Shown one piece after another: positions 1 to 9,124 of a stretch of 64,000 bases of DNA. The DNA is from Desulfobacteraceae bacterium (lineage in GTDB: Bacteria > Desulfobacterota > Desulfobacteria > Desulfobacterales > Desulfosalsimonadaceae), in contig JAABUA010000001.1 in NCBI GenBank assembly GCA_011389515.1, positions 1-64,000 on the forward strand, read 5' to 3'. The position numbers and the translations under genes are program-made. Below the pieces are notes generated by a model. That model searched no databases, had not been told where the DNA came from, and saw only the letters and a program-made list of their open reading frames with translations. The number at the start of each line of letters is the position of its first letter. Position 1 is the first letter of the stretch.

Positions 1-1079
1 TCACCGCACAGTCTGCCATCGCCGTATCCCTTTTGGGGATGGCCTTTGCGGACCCCACCGAACAGCTTTGGCTCGTGGCCGCCTGGGCCATTGTTGCCGC
101 CTTTGCTTCCGCCACTCAGGATGTGGCCATTGACGCCTACCGGGTAGAAGCCGTGGCCAGGCATCGCCAGGCTGCCATGGCCGCCACTTACGTCACCGGG
201 TATCGTGTCGCCCTGCTTGCGGCGGGTGCCGGTGCGCTTCATGTCGCGGCGGTGGCAAACTGGTCGTTTGCCTACGGTGCAATGGGTTTGTTCATGGGGG
301 TGGGAATCGCCACGACGCTGATCATCCGGGAGCCGGAGGTGTCTTTCAGCGGACGGACGGCAACGCTGGAGGAAAGCGTCACCCGTTACCTGGCTGAAAC
401 CGAACACACGGGGCTGAGACGCCATTTCATTGCGTGGTTTATCGGCGCTGTTATCTGCCCCTTTGCGGACTTTTTCAAACGGTACGGCACGGCGTCCATC
501 GCCATACTTCTTTTTATTGCCACGTTTCGCATCAGCGATATTTTCATGGGCGTAATGGCCAACCCGTTCTACCTGGACCTTGGGTTTTCCAAGGAAGCAA
601 TCGCAAACGTTGCCGCAGCTTTCGGCCTGGCAATGACGCTGACAGGGGCGGCCGTGGGAGGCCTTCTGGTTGCCCGTTTCGGCATCGCCCCCATACTGCT
701 GTTTACCGCTTTCATGGCCCCGGCCACGAACCTGACTTTTGCGTGGCTGGCCACAATCGGCCCGGAGATCCACGGCCTGGCCCTTGCCATTATCGCCGAC
801 AACATCACCGGCGGCATGGCCATCTCCGTTTTTATCGCCTACCTTTCAAGCCTTACCAATACTGCCTACACAGCCACCCAGTATGCCCTTTTCAGCTCCC
901 TGATGACGCTGCCCGGTCAATTCACCGGTGGATTCACTGGGTTGCTTGCGGAAAAGGCCGGCTGGGTCGGCTTCTTTCTGATCACGGCCGGCATTGGGAT
1001 ACCGGCCATTCTTCTGGCAATATTGCTCATGAAAATCGCACATCCCGATTACGCCTACCGGCCCGGTATGGAAGACTGA
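1..1079 (+). CDS. AmpG-like muropeptide/MFS permease, 5'-truncated by window
   Basis: The reading frame is open from base 3, so the true start lies outside the window; about 358 residues are visible. It is a polytopic membrane protein with repeated hydrophobic segments and the motif ASATQDVAIDAYRVE near its start, which is characteristic of the PAT/AmpG branch of the major facilitator superfamily. AmpG proteins import anhydromuropeptides across the inner membrane for cell-wall recycling. It ends TGA at 1077-1079 and converges on the pilT operon across a dispersed repeat. Family assignment is good; the substrate is inferred from family only. Confidence 0.8.
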   Translation, partial: TAQSAIAVSLLGMAFADPTEQLWLVAAWAIVAAFASATQDVAIDAYRVEAVARHRQAAMAATYVTGYRVALLAAGAGALHVAAVANWSFAYGAMGLFMGVGIATTLIIREPEVSFSGRTATLEESVTRYLAETEHTGLRRHFIAWFIGAVICPFADFFKRYGTASIAILLFIATFRISDIFMGVMANPFYLDLGFSKEAIANVAAAFGLAMTLTGAAVGGLLVARFGIAPILLFTAFMAPATNLTFAWLATIGPEIHGLALAIIADNITGGMAISVFIAYLSSLTNTAYTATQYALFSSLMTLPGQFTGGFTGLLAEKAGWVGFFLITAGIGIPAILLAILLMKIAHPDYAYRPGMED

Positions 1080-1085
1080 TGCATT

Positions 1086-1223
1086 CGTAAAAAGTCGCGA
1101 TCAGACGGCTTTGAAAAAAGTTTAAGATCAAGGCGCGTGCAATTTTTGAAGAATTGAGCGTACTTATCCGTACGTGAGATTCTTCAAAGATTGCTCGCAA
1201 CGCAGATATTGGACTTTTTGCGA
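1086..1223. repeat. Dispersed intergenic repeat, copy 1
   Basis: A non-coding element of about 138 bp lies in the convergent gap between the AmpG-like gene and pilT. Its ends are inverted (CGTAAAAAGTC at the left, GGACTTTTTGCGA at the right). The core has an AAGATCAAGG block, a GTAC-rich inner dyad and the block AACGCAGATATTGGAC. The same blocks recur in the same order at 52051-52211. No coding potential is seen. It may fold as a long hairpin and act as a bidirectional terminator here, but that is inference. Confidence 0.75.
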
Positions 1224-1248
1224 AGTCGTCAAAACAGATCCACAGCAA

Positions 1249-2292
1249 TCATGAGAACAAGGATTTGTCCATGGCTTTTTCATAAGCCGCTTCCCGGGTG
1301 ATGCGGTCTTCCTGAACCAGCTGCTTCAGATGCTGGTCCATGGACTGCATACCAGCAGATGTCCCGGTCTGAATAAGGGAGCTGATCTGGGATATCTTCC
1401 CCTCCCGAATCATGCTGGAAAGGGCCTGGGAGCCCGTTAAAATTTCATTGGCCGCGCACCGCCCCTTTCCGTCCTTGGTTTTTAAAAGCTGCTGGGCGAT
1501 CACCGCCCGAAGGGAGTCTGACAGCATGGTCCGGGCCTGGGCCTGCTGGTCTGCGGGAAACGCGTTGATGATCCGGTCAATGGTTTTTGCCGCACTGTTG
1601 GTGTGGAGGGTGCCAAATACGAGAATGCCCAGCTCTGCACAGGTAAGTGCCAGGGAAATGGTCTCCAGGTCCCTCATTTCTCCGACAAGGATAATGTCCG
1701 GATTTTCCCGGCTGGCCACCCGCAGCGCATCGCTGAAGCTTTTGGCATGGGTGCCGATTTCGCGGTGGGTCATCAGGCAGCGTTTATTTTGATGAACAAA
1801 TTCGAGCGGGTCTTCGATGGTGATAATATGACCGTCGACGGATTCATTGATGTAATTGATCATCGCTGCCAGCGTGGTGGATTTGCCGCTGCCCGTGGGT
1901 CCGGTCACCAGGACCAGGCCCTTGGTATACCCGGCGATTTTTTTCAAAACCTCCGGCAGATTCAACTGCGCAAGCGTTAAAATCTCTGTGGGGATAATCC
2001 GGAAGACCGCCCCGATCCCCCGGAACTGGTAGAAAAAATTGCACCGGAACCGGCCCACCCCTTCAAGTTCATACGCCATGTCAAAGTCAAGATTTTGCAC
2101 CACGGTTTCTCTTTGCTCATCGCGCAGGATTTCAAAAAGGATATCCCTGTTGCTTTCGGCTGTGAGAACCGGATGATCCAGGGCGGTCAACTCCCCCTTC
2201 AGCCGGATCATCGGCGGGAAGCCGATGACCATGTGAAGATCGCTGGCCCCTGCCCTTTGCATTTCCGTAAAATACTGATCAATAACTGACAT
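1249..2292 (-). CDS. pilT: PilT-type twitching motility ATPase (copy A)
   Basis: A 347-residue hexameric type IV pilus retraction ATPase homologue, acting at the cytoplasmic base of the pilus. Walker A is GPTGSGKST (131-139), the Walker B region is DIILVGEMRD (199-208), and the C-terminal region resembles the PilT AIRNLIRE motif. In the His box the first histidine is replaced (LGIL, Ile223) while the second, His230 in TLHTNS, is kept. The chosen ATG (2292) has AAGGG upstream and starts 5 bp after the stop of the second PilT gene, so the two are cotranscribed. An in-frame start further upstream at 2346 would overlap the neighbour. It could equally be PilU-like. Confidence 0.9.
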   Translation of the reverse strand: MSVIDQYFTEMQRAGASDLHMVIGFPPMIRLKGELTALDHPVLTAESNRDILFEILRDEQRETVVQNLDFDMAYELEGVGRFRCNFFYQFRGIGAVFRIIPTEILTLAQLNLPEVLKKIAGYTKGLVLVTGPTGSGKSTTLAAMINYINESVDGHIITIEDPLEFVHQNKRCLMTHREIGTHAKSFSDALRVASRENPDIILVGEMRDLETISLALTCAELGILVFGTLHTNSAAKTIDRIINAFPADQQAQARTMLSDSLRAVIAQQLLKTKDGKGRCAANEILTGSQALSSMIREGKISQISSLIQTGTSAGMQSMDQHLKQLVQEDRITREAAYEKAMDKSLFS

Positions 2293-2296
2293 TAAA

Positions 2297-3355
2297 TTAC
2301 CCTTGTAGCTGCGTTTGAAGTTTCGCCGGATTGGCTGCGTTGGCAATGGCGTCTTCCCTGGAAATCTTGCCTTCTTTGCAGAGCGAAGCCAGGGACTCGT
2401 CCATTAGCTGCATTCCCAGATTTTTACCGATCTGCATCATGGAAGGAATCTGGAAGGTTTTGGAATCCCGGATCAGGTTGGCCATCTGGATGCAGCCGAT
2501 CAGGACTTCCAATGCAACCACCATTTGCTTTTGATTTGTGTGAGGAATCAGCCGCTGGGTGATCACCGCCCGCAGCGCCTCGCTCAGCATGGCCCGGATC
2601 TGGTTTTGCTCCTTGGGCGGATACGAGTCGATAATCCGGTCAACGGTCTTAGGCGCGCTCGACGTGGACAGGGTGCCGATGACCAGATGACCGGTTTCCG
2701 CGGCGGATATGGCCATGGATATGGTCTCAAGGTCCCGAAGCTCCCCCACCACAATCACATCCGGGTCCTGCCGGAGAGCCCCCCGCAGGGAGTTGGCGTA
2801 GCTCCAGGTGTTTTTCCCGATCTGGCGCTGATTGACCACACTCCGCTTGAAAGGGTGAATGAACTCGATCGGATCTTCTATGGTTAATATATGGTGGGAG
2901 CGCTGGGTATTGATATAGTCGACCATGGCGGCAAGCGTGGTGGTTTTGCCGTGGCCCGTCCCGCCGGTCACGAGAATCAGGCCCTGGTGCTGTTCCAGGA
3001 CTTTTGTCACAACCGGCGGCATCTCCAGAGATTCAAGAGTCGGGATTTCCGGCGGAATCAGCCGAAAGGCCGCGCTCATTCCCCTTTGATGCATCATGGC
3101 GCTTCCCCGGAAACGCCCGAGGCCCGGCACCTCATAGGCAAAATCGAGCTGCGATTCCGCCGTCAGTCTTTCCTGCTGCTTTTCGTCCAGAAGCTCAAAG
3201 ATAAGCTGCCGGCAGGATTCCGGGGTCTGCGCCGCGCTCTTTAACTTTCTGAGACGCCCAAGCCGCCTCACAATAAAGGGCTCCCCGGGCGCCACATGCA
3301 CATCAGAGGCGTTCAAATCAGCCGCCGCTGTAAACACCTTGTCTAACTTTGCCAT
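2297..3355 (-). CDS. PilT/PilU-type ATPase (copy B)
   Basis: A 352-residue paralogue of the downstream gene, collinear with it residue by residue. Walker A is GGTGHGKTT (131-139) and Walker B is DVIVVGELRD (199-208). The His box is the mirror image of its partner: His223 in TGHL is kept, but the second histidine is Ser230 (TLSTSS). The ATG at 3355 follows AAAGG. It sits third in an operon with the DUF4388 protein, the 81-residue protein and pilT. A tandem pair of this kind resembles PilT-PilU, where PilU depends on PilT; which is which here cannot be decided by eye. Confidence 0.88.
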   Translation of the reverse strand: MAKLDKVFTAAADLNASDVHVAPGEPFIVRRLGRLRKLKSAAQTPESCRQLIFELLDEKQQERLTAESQLDFAYEVPGLGRFRGSAMMHQRGMSAAFRLIPPEIPTLESLEMPPVVTKVLEQHQGLILVTGGTGHGKTTTLAAMVDYINTQRSHHILTIEDPIEFIHPFKRSVVNQRQIGKNTWSYANSLRGALRQDPDVIVVGELRDLETISMAISAAETGHLVIGTLSTSSAPKTVDRIIDSYPPKEQNQIRAMLSEALRAVITQRLIPHTNQKQMVVALEVLIGCIQMANLIRDSKTFQIPSMMQIGKNLGMQLMDESLASLCKEGKISREDAIANAANPAKLQTQLQG

Positions 3356-3392
3356 AATCGGGCCTTTCTGCACAAATCGGATTTATACCTGG

Positions 3393-3638
3393 CTACAGGG
3401 TTAGTTTGTCCGAAGGAATGATGATGGAAATGTCATCCCGCCGGACATTGAGAAAACCGGCGACAAACAATTCCTTCCCGTAAAGATCATACCCCCGGAC
3501 ATCGGTTAAGGAGACAAAGGGTTTGGATTCGTTCATGTAATCGGTGAGCCTGACGCCGGAATAAATACTGATGTGTCCGATCAACTTAAACTGACTGGTA
3601 AAAATGTGGACTTCCATTCGATCGTCTTTTTCTTCCAT
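3393..3638 (-). CDS. Conserved small protein of pilT operon (81 aa)
   Basis: An 81-residue soluble protein of mixed alternating hydrophobic segments, probably an all-beta fold. The start ATG at 3638 lies 4 nt after AGGAGG. A later Met (3617) is also possible. It lies 16 bp after the DUF4388 gene and upstream of the PilT genes, so it probably serves the same surface or pilus function. It reads like proteins described as DUF6812, but I cannot confirm that without a search. No function is assigned. Confidence 0.7.
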   Translation of the reverse strand: MEEKDDRMEVHIFTSQFKLIGHISIYSGVRLTDYMNESKPFVSLTDVRGYDLYGKELFVAGFLNVRRDDISIIIPSDKLTL

Positions 3639-3654
3639 ACCCCCTCCTTTTGGT

Positions 3655-4662
3655 TTACTGCATATTTTCCTTCTGCCACAGAAGCTCGATCACCTCCCTT
3701 GTAAACGGCACCCGGTTTTCTTCCCGTAAGATGCGCAATGAATTCGTTTCTTCGGGATTATTGATTTTTTGCACTTCCTTGTTTACCGCAGCCAGAATGT
3801 GTTCTTCACTGATGGCTTCCCGGAAAATGAACGTAAGGACGACCCGTAAACTGCTGGTACGCTTGAGCCCGAGATGATCGAGTGCCTCCCTGAATTGCCG
3901 GGGATCCACCTCTCCAAGCTTTTTTACGGCCGCCACTGCCAGTTGTGAATGCGCCATTGCCAGGCTGATTTCCACCTTTCCCGAAGAAATAAGCGAATAT
4001 AACAGCTTGTATGCAGCAAGATCATCAAAACCGCTTTTGTCAATTACCTGCCGTACCGTTGTATTCCCGTTGACCAGGGCCAGAATCTTCCGCTCACTGG
4101 CGTTCAGTCGTATTTCTTCGCCGCTGCCGGTATTGGCGGAAATTTTGGGTATAGCGGCTTCACTGGGGATCAGTTTCTTGATAATTCCGATTTTATCGAT
4201 CCGGCGGGAGGCTCCCAGCAGAATATGCATGGTGTCCAGTTTGTATTCAATTGCCCCCGTGAGATTAAGCTTCGCATCGCTGTATTCAAATATGCCGGTG
4301 TCCCAAAGCAAAACCGTGCAGACGATATTTTCCGCCTGCTGCAGGAGAAACTGGTTGAGTTTTTCAAGGGAGAGATACCCTTGCTGAACAAGGGTTTTGC
4401 CCAGACGCTCCTTGTTTTTCAAACTGATCGCCAGGCATTCCTCGAGATTTTTCTGCGAGATGTGGCCGCTCTCTTTGAGAAGGTCCCCCAGGCGGTTGTT
4501 TTTTCTGGTCTCTGTGGCATAAACAACATCTCCTTTGTGGAGAAAAATCTGTATTGTATTGCCCTCGAACCGGAGAAGAAGTTTCCCTGTTCGTTTCGCA
4601 AACGTCAGCATTCTCAAAAGAGAGCTGAGATCGAAGGTTTTCAGATTGCCATTGAGCGACAT
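3655..4662 (-). CDS. DUF4388 (PATAN) domain protein
   Basis: 335 residues. The N-terminal ~100 residues (MSLNGNLKTFDLSSLLRMLT...) match the DUF4388/PATAN pattern: a short beta hairpin, then GKLLLR, FLHKGDVVYA and a helical stretch with LGDLL and LGKTLV repeats. PATAN domains occur in signalling and surface-adaptation proteins, often beside gliding or pilus genes. The middle and C-terminal parts contain helical repeats with winged-helix-like character (RKILALVNGNTTVRQVIDKS). GGAG lies 5 nt before the ATG. It is the first gene of the operon with the small protein and two PilT ATPases, which suggests a regulator or adaptor of pilus dynamics (inference). Confidence 0.8.
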   Translation of the reverse strand: MSLNGNLKTFDLSSLLRMLTFAKRTGKLLLRFEGNTIQIFLHKGDVVYATETRKNNRLGDLLKESGHISQKNLEECLAISLKNKERLGKTLVQQGYLSLEKLNQFLLQQAENIVCTVLLWDTGIFEYSDAKLNLTGAIEYKLDTMHILLGASRRIDKIGIIKKLIPSEAAIPKISANTGSGEEIRLNASERKILALVNGNTTVRQVIDKSGFDDLAAYKLLYSLISSGKVEISLAMAHSQLAVAAVKKLGEVDPRQFREALDHLGLKRTSSLRVVLTFIFREAISEEHILAAVNKEVQKINNPEETNSLRILREENRVPFTREVIELLWQKENMQ

Positions 4663-4786
4663 GCTGACTCCAACGGGTGTTGCGTATTGTCAGTTGAAAA
4701 ATATCGGAAGCCGGGAAAACGCAACTCCGGCCTAGAATAAAATTACGACCGAATCGCAGAATTTCAAGCGGAAAATCAGTAGTTTT

Positions 4787-6115
4787 CTATCCAGATCGCT
4801 GCGTACTGCTTTTTTTCCTTTGGGGCCGGGGCTTTCGCCCTGCGCTTTTTGCTTTTTTGGGGCGGACGGTTTCGGGCAGGACCAGCATATCATCTTCGGG
4901 CTGGATGCAGGGGATCTTGCGATCGATAAGTTCTTCGATGCCGGGGAGGTAAAAAGCATCCTCCTCGTCGGCAAAACTGATGGCCGTGCCAATGGCCCCG
5001 GCCCGGCCGGTGCGGCCGATGCGGTGTATGTAATCCTCTGGATCATGGGGAAGCGTGAAGTTGACCACATGATCCATTCCTTCAATATGGATTCCCCTTG
5101 CCGCAACGTCGGTGGCAACGAGTACGCGGATCTTCCCTGCCTTGAAACGGTCCAGGCGCTCGATCCGCTTTTTCTGGGGGATGTCCCCGGAGAGCACCGA
5201 GCACTGGATTCCGTATCCGGTAAGCTTTTCGGCCAACCGGGTTACCTGGTTCTTCTGGTTGCAGAAGATGATCAACCGATGAAGGTCTTCCCGGGTGATA
5301 ATATTGTAGAGCAGGTCAAATTTTTCATTCTCCGTGACAATGTAGACAATCTGGTCCACCGTGTTCACTGCCACCTGTTCCGGGTCGATCTCCACGGTCA
5401 CCGGATTTTTCGTCCAGCTTGCGGCCAGTCGGGTGATCGCCTCGGTAAGGGTCGCGGAAAAGAGCATGGTCTGTCTCTTGTCCTTGTGCGGGGTGCTGTG
5501 GATGATCTTGCGCACATCCGGGATAAAGCCCATGTCCAGCATCCGGTCGGCTTCATCCAGGATCATCATCTCGACCCGGTTCAACGACAGGTCCCCCCGC
5601 CTGCTGAAATCAAGCAGCCTGCCGGGAGTCGCCACCATGATGTCCACGGGCTTGCCGGACAACTGCGCCTTTTGCTTCTTGTAATCCATTCCGCCGAACA
5701 CCGACACCAACCCGAGGTCGCAATACCGGGTAAGCTGCCGGGCCTCCTCGCTGATCTGCAGGACCAGCTCGCGCGTCGGGGCGATGATCAGCACCCTGGG
5801 GGTGCCGGGCTTTCGTTTTCCCTGGATCGGGCTTTGCATCATTAGGGTAATCACGGCAATCAGGAATGCGGCGGTTTTCCCGGTGCCCGTCTGGGCCCTG
5901 CCGAATGCGTCCCGACCCGTCAGGGCCGCCGGCAGGATCTCCGCCTGGATCGGGGTGCAGTATATAAATCCCAGTTCCTGTATGGCCCGCATCAGGGGAT
6001 CAGGCAGGTTAAAATCATGAAAACGGGTTTTTGTTTCATCCGGGGAAACTTTAAATTGTGAGACATTCCAGTTGTCTTCCGGGTCGGGCTTTTCAGTATC
6101 CTTTAATTTTTTCAC
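4787..6115 (-). CDS. DEAD-box ATP-dependent RNA helicase (RhlB/RhlE type)
   Basis: 442 residues, cytoplasmic. The helicase motifs are in order: Q motif (F..PTPIQ-like, [10 protein letters not shown]), motif I AQTGTGKT (74-81), Ia [21 protein letters not shown], and [12 protein letters not shown]. The C-terminal ~30 residues are basic and low-complexity ([17 protein letters not shown]), typical of an RNA-binding tail. Such helicases unwind short duplexes in ribosome assembly or RNA decay. The start is GTG at 6115 and has only a weak ribosome-binding site. The gene is divergent from the ferritin-like gene. I cannot separate RhlB from RhlE by eye. Confidence 0.93.
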   Translation of the reverse strand: MKKLKDTEKPDPEDNWNVSQFKVSPDETKTRFHDFNLPDPLMRAIQELGFIYCTPIQAEILPAALTGRDAFGRAQTGTGKTAAFLIAVITLMMQSPIQGKRKPGTPRVLIIAPTRELVLQISEEARQLTRYCDLGLVSVFGGMDYKKQKAQLSGKPVDIMVATPGRLLDFSRRGDLSLNRVEMMILDEADRMLDMGFIPDVRKIIHSTPHKDKRQTMLFSATLTEAITRLAASWTKNPVTVEIDPEQVAVNTVDQIVYIVTENEKFDLLYNIITREDLHRLIIFCNQKNQVTRLAEKLTGYGIQCSVLSGDIPQKKRIERLDRFKAGKIRVLVATDVAARGIHIEGMDHVVNFTLPHDPEDYIHRIGRTGRAGAIGTAISFADEEDAFYLPGIEELIDRKIPCIQPEDDMLVLPETVRPKKAKSAGRKPRPQRKKSSTQRSG

Positions 6116-6388
6116 TACACGTCACTTACATCTTTCAGAATTAATCAATACGGCGGCATGCTTCATCATGCGGTGAACCGCCGGGCGTTTTTTTCGTATG
6201 AATGGGACTTTACCTTGTCTTTTACATAATTATAGGATTTTATGCAACAATATTCAAGAAGGCGCCTGGATCGGTCGCCCCGGCTGCAGGCAATGGCGCA
6301 GTTCTGGTGCGATTCAGTTGACAGGGTGCAAAAAGGCTCTAATTCTTTTGTTAATAAAAGTGAACCACATGAACGAGGAGATAAGCGC

Positions 6389-6844
6389 ATGGACCGTCTG
6401 CAATATGAAAAAATTCTCAACGAGGCCATTCAAAACGAGATCGACGCCCAAAAATTTTACCTGGATGCATCCGCAAAAATGAAAAACCGGATGATTAAGG
6501 AAATGTTCCTCGGTTTCGTGGCCGAAGAAAAAAAACACGAAAACATTTTGCGGAAACTGCTCTCAGAAATTCACGAAGACCTGCCCTTTGATGAGAAGCG
6601 GGACTACAGGGTATCGGAGATAACCGAAGCGCCCAAAGTATCTCCGGACATGAAACCGGCCGACGCATTTGCCCTTGCCATGAAAAAAGAAGAAGAAGCC
6701 ATGAACTTCTATACGAAGCTTGCCGAGGGATGCACCGACCCGCAGCAGAAAAACATCTTCCTTGAACTGGCATCCATGGAGCGGCAGCACAAGTTCCAAA
6801 TGGAAAAAGCCTTTGTGGAAGCCGGTTTTCCGGAAGCGTGGTAG
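6389..6844 (+). CDS. Ferritin-like / rubrerythrin-type di-iron protein
   Basis: 151 residues of four-helix-bundle ferritin-like type. Two E-x6-Y plus E-x2-H repeats are visible: NEIDAQKFY...EEKKHENI and KKEEEAMNFY...ASMERQHKF. Together they give the carboxylate and histidine ligands of a di-iron site. It lacks the C-terminal rubredoxin domain of classical rubrerythrin. Homologues act in peroxide reduction or iron handling in anaerobes. The chosen ATG follows GAGGAG by 8 nt; the frame extends upstream without a better signal. It stands alone, convergent with the glycosyltransferase-Nudix gene. Confidence 0.88.
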   Translation: MDRLQYEKILNEAIQNEIDAQKFYLDASAKMKNRMIKEMFLGFVAEEKKHENILRKLLSEIHEDLPFDEKRDYRVSEITEAPKVSPDMKPADAFALAMKKEEEAMNFYTKLAEGCTDPQQKNIFLELASMERQHKFQMEKAFVEAGFPEAW

Positions 6845-6853
6845 CGGCGTCAC

Positions 6854-8482
6854 TCAGTTTTCCTCTTTTTCCAGCCATCTGCGATACCGCCTGAATTCAT
6901 CCTCGAAATTATCACTCAAGACGCTTTTTCCAAGGCTTTCCTCGATTTCCTTCATATTCCAAAACCTGACGGCATCGATTTCTTCCGGGTTGAATACAAT
7001 ACGGCCGTCATATTGACAGGTGCAGGTAAAAACCAGTTCCGACTCGAAATCATTGGAATGAATGTACTGATAGGCAAATTTCAGGGACGACGGGCGAATC
7101 CCGAGCTCTTCTTCCATTTCCCGGTACGTGGCGGCTTCAATGGACTCTCCGCAATCCACATGTCCGCCAACAGATGTATCCCACCGTCCCGGTGCAACAC
7201 GCTTTTTTAAAGACCGCTTTTGCAAAAGCAACCGGTTCTCTTTATCGAAAACAAGTACATGGACCACCCGGTGCAGCAGCCGGTTGTTGCCGTGAACGCA
7301 TTGCCTGGGAGCAGCGCCGACAACACAGCCGTGCGTGTCCACCACCTCGAGGATCTCCTTTTCGCACGCAAGGTAATCACAGATGTACATAGCTGCCATG
7401 TCCGCCCCGTTGGGCTCGCTCATTTCCCGCACCGGCAGCTGCAGCAATTCAAAAACCCGCTTTACCCAATTTCCGCTGTTCAGTTCGGTCTCCGTAATTT
7501 TTATGCCTGCCATGTTTTTACGGATAAACGATTCAAACACCGGTGACTCCCTGAAATCCGGACGGGGGATAAACCCATAGGGCACACCGGCATGATACAC
7601 TTCCGCCAGTGTGCTGTATCCGAGTTTTCCCACCACTGCATCTGCAGCATTTACCAGATCCGGATGATAAAATGCGGAATGCTGCGGTAGAAATATGACA
7701 TTGTTTTGTTTTTTACCTTCAACCGGTAGGTTTCCCGGCGCCCCCGGCATGACAAAGCAGATGCGCTGCCCATTTACTGCAAACGGTTCAGGAAGCGGTA
7801 GCCCGCCGGAAATGCCGCCCATAGTGATCAATACCATTTTTTCCTGTGGATTTATCCCCAGGCGTTCCCGGACCGCCGGGATCCCGGTTGCCGGCGCCCT
7901 GGCTATCGGCGTGGTGCAGGGATGTTTTTTACCGGTGCTGCAAGCAGGGCGGCCGCAAACGGGAGATGCCTGTATCCTGTAATCGACATTGCCGTAATAG
8001 TCGCATAGCCGGTTGATATGCTTTATAAAGCGGGGCTCGTCATCCGTATAAGGTTCGTAAATCCAGTTCCATGTAAAATTTTCAACCAGTACCGAGGCGA
8101 TTTTCGCATGCTTTGCCACGGCAATTCCCAGCGGCGAAATATCGCTTATTACCAGATGACAATCCGCAGCGGAAACTTTCTCTGCAAGTTGATCGATCCG
8201 CAACGGGTCAAACGGCAGAAATGCGTCAAGGGCGTCGAGTGTCTTTTCCAGGCTGAAATGAAGCGGCGTTTCCTGGACCAATCCGACGTCTGTCTGTTCA
8301 GGGTGAAATGTGTACGGCGCTTTTACGGATTTTTTAAAAAACCATTCCGGCGTCAGGGAAAAAATTTCAAAGCGCGAAAACGGCCAGCGGGCATAAATGG
8401 CGTTCATCACCGCCGAAGCCCTGGCCGCATGCCCGAATCCATGGGATGTAACAAAGTATGCGATGGACAGTGCCGGCTGCAT
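6854..8482 (-). CDS. Glycosyltransferase-like / Nudix hydrolase fusion
   Basis: 542 residues with two domains. Residues 1 to about 365 resemble the GT-B fold of glycosyltransferases related to UDP-glycosyltransferases and the N-terminal part of L-arabinokinase: a glycine/histidine-rich start (FVTSHGFGHAARA) and a C-terminal donor-type motif (DAVVGKLGYSTLAEVYHAG). Residues ~390-542 are a Nudix domain with a perfect Nudix box at 440-462 (GHVDCGE...REMEEELGI), similar to isopentenyl-diphosphate isomerase-like Nudix proteins. No stop or frameshift separates the domains. A Cys-rich insert near 195-210 is unusual. The substrate is unknown; the Nudix part would cleave a nucleoside diphosphate linkage. 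Confidence 0.8.
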   Translation of the reverse strand: MQPALSIAYFVTSHGFGHAARASAVMNAIYARWPFSRFEIFSLTPEWFFKKSVKAPYTFHPEQTDVGLVQETPLHFSLEKTLDALDAFLPFDPLRIDQLAEKVSAADCHLVISDISPLGIAVAKHAKIASVLVENFTWNWIYEPYTDDEPRFIKHINRLCDYYGNVDYRIQASPVCGRPACSTGKKHPCTTPIARAPATGIPAVRERLGINPQEKMVLITMGGISGGLPLPEPFAVNGQRICFVMPGAPGNLPVEGKKQNNVIFLPQHSAFYHPDLVNAADAVVGKLGYSTLAEVYHAGVPYGFIPRPDFRESPVFESFIRKNMAGIKITETELNSGNWVKRVFELLQLPVREMSEPNGADMAAMYICDYLACEKEILEVVDTHGCVVGAAPRQCVHGNNRLLHRVVHVLVFDKENRLLLQKRSLKKRVAPGRWDTSVGGHVDCGESIEAATYREMEEELGIRPSSLKFAYQYIHSNDFESELVFTCTCQYDGRIVFNPEEIDAVRFWNMKEIEESLGKSVLSDNFEDEFRRYRRWLEKEEN

Positions 8483-8674
8483 TATGGTTCCCGATGCAAA
8501 TGTTGTTGTTGGAAATGTCCAAACAGACCCATAATGGATCGCCCTTTGGAAAGAACATTCATATTCACGGTTTGATCTCCTTGTTTTTAAAAAATTTTCT
8601 CACCGCTGCTTAAAGAGCGGGAAGTCTTCATTTTTTCGCTTGTTTTTTATGTCAGGTTTTCTAATAATACTGAC

Positions 8675-9007
8675 ATGAATAAAAGAATGAAACAATGCAT
8701 TCTTATTGTGTTTGTGATGACATTCCTGCTCCCTCTGTGCGCCGGGGCCACGGATCAGCCGTTTTTGCAGGTGGGCGGTACAACAATTTCCATCGGCGAC
8801 ATCCCGTCCAAGGTCAGGGAAGCTTTCGGCGAACCAGAGTGGGAGGAAGTCCAGAAGGATATTCGCATCCGGCGGGGGCGCTCCGTACTTGTCCGGGATG
8901 TAACAGTTTGGTGGTACACCATTGATGACGGATGGGGGCGGCCCAATAACTACGGGTTTTACATACTGGAAGGCGAAGTGGTCCGGATCAGAAAAACAGG
9001 ATGGTGA
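8675..9007 (+). CDS. Small secreted protein with signal peptide
   Basis: 110 residues. There is a basic N-terminus (MNKRMKQ), a hydrophobic core and a probable signal peptidase I site after CAGA (about residue 25), so the mature protein is periplasmic or exported. The mature part (VGGTTISIGDIPSKVREAFG) recalls small beta-rich SmpA/DUF2845-like proteins in which a GD..V...(C/F)GEP motif follows the leader; this resemblance is weak. It is divergent from the glycosyltransferase-Nudix gene. No function is assigned. Confidence 0.65.
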   Translation: MNKRMKQCILIVFVMTFLLPLCAGATDQPFLQVGGTTISIGDIPSKVREAFGEPEWEEVQKDIRIRRGRSVLVRDVTVWWYTIDDGWGRPNNYGFYILEGEVVRIRKTGW

Positions 9008-9124
9008 AAAACCGGGATTTGGCGTCCAGCGTTGCAGCGCCATATAAGGGCAATTTTATCATAGGGCGGGTATTTGACGGGCATATTTTATTTTGCAGGC
9101 AGCCTCTGCGGTTTTTCGCGGCCG

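Noticed and set aside
4820-5845. 341-residue plus-strand frame over the DEAD helicase
   Set aside because: Antisense shadow of conserved helicase motifs; no recognisable domain.
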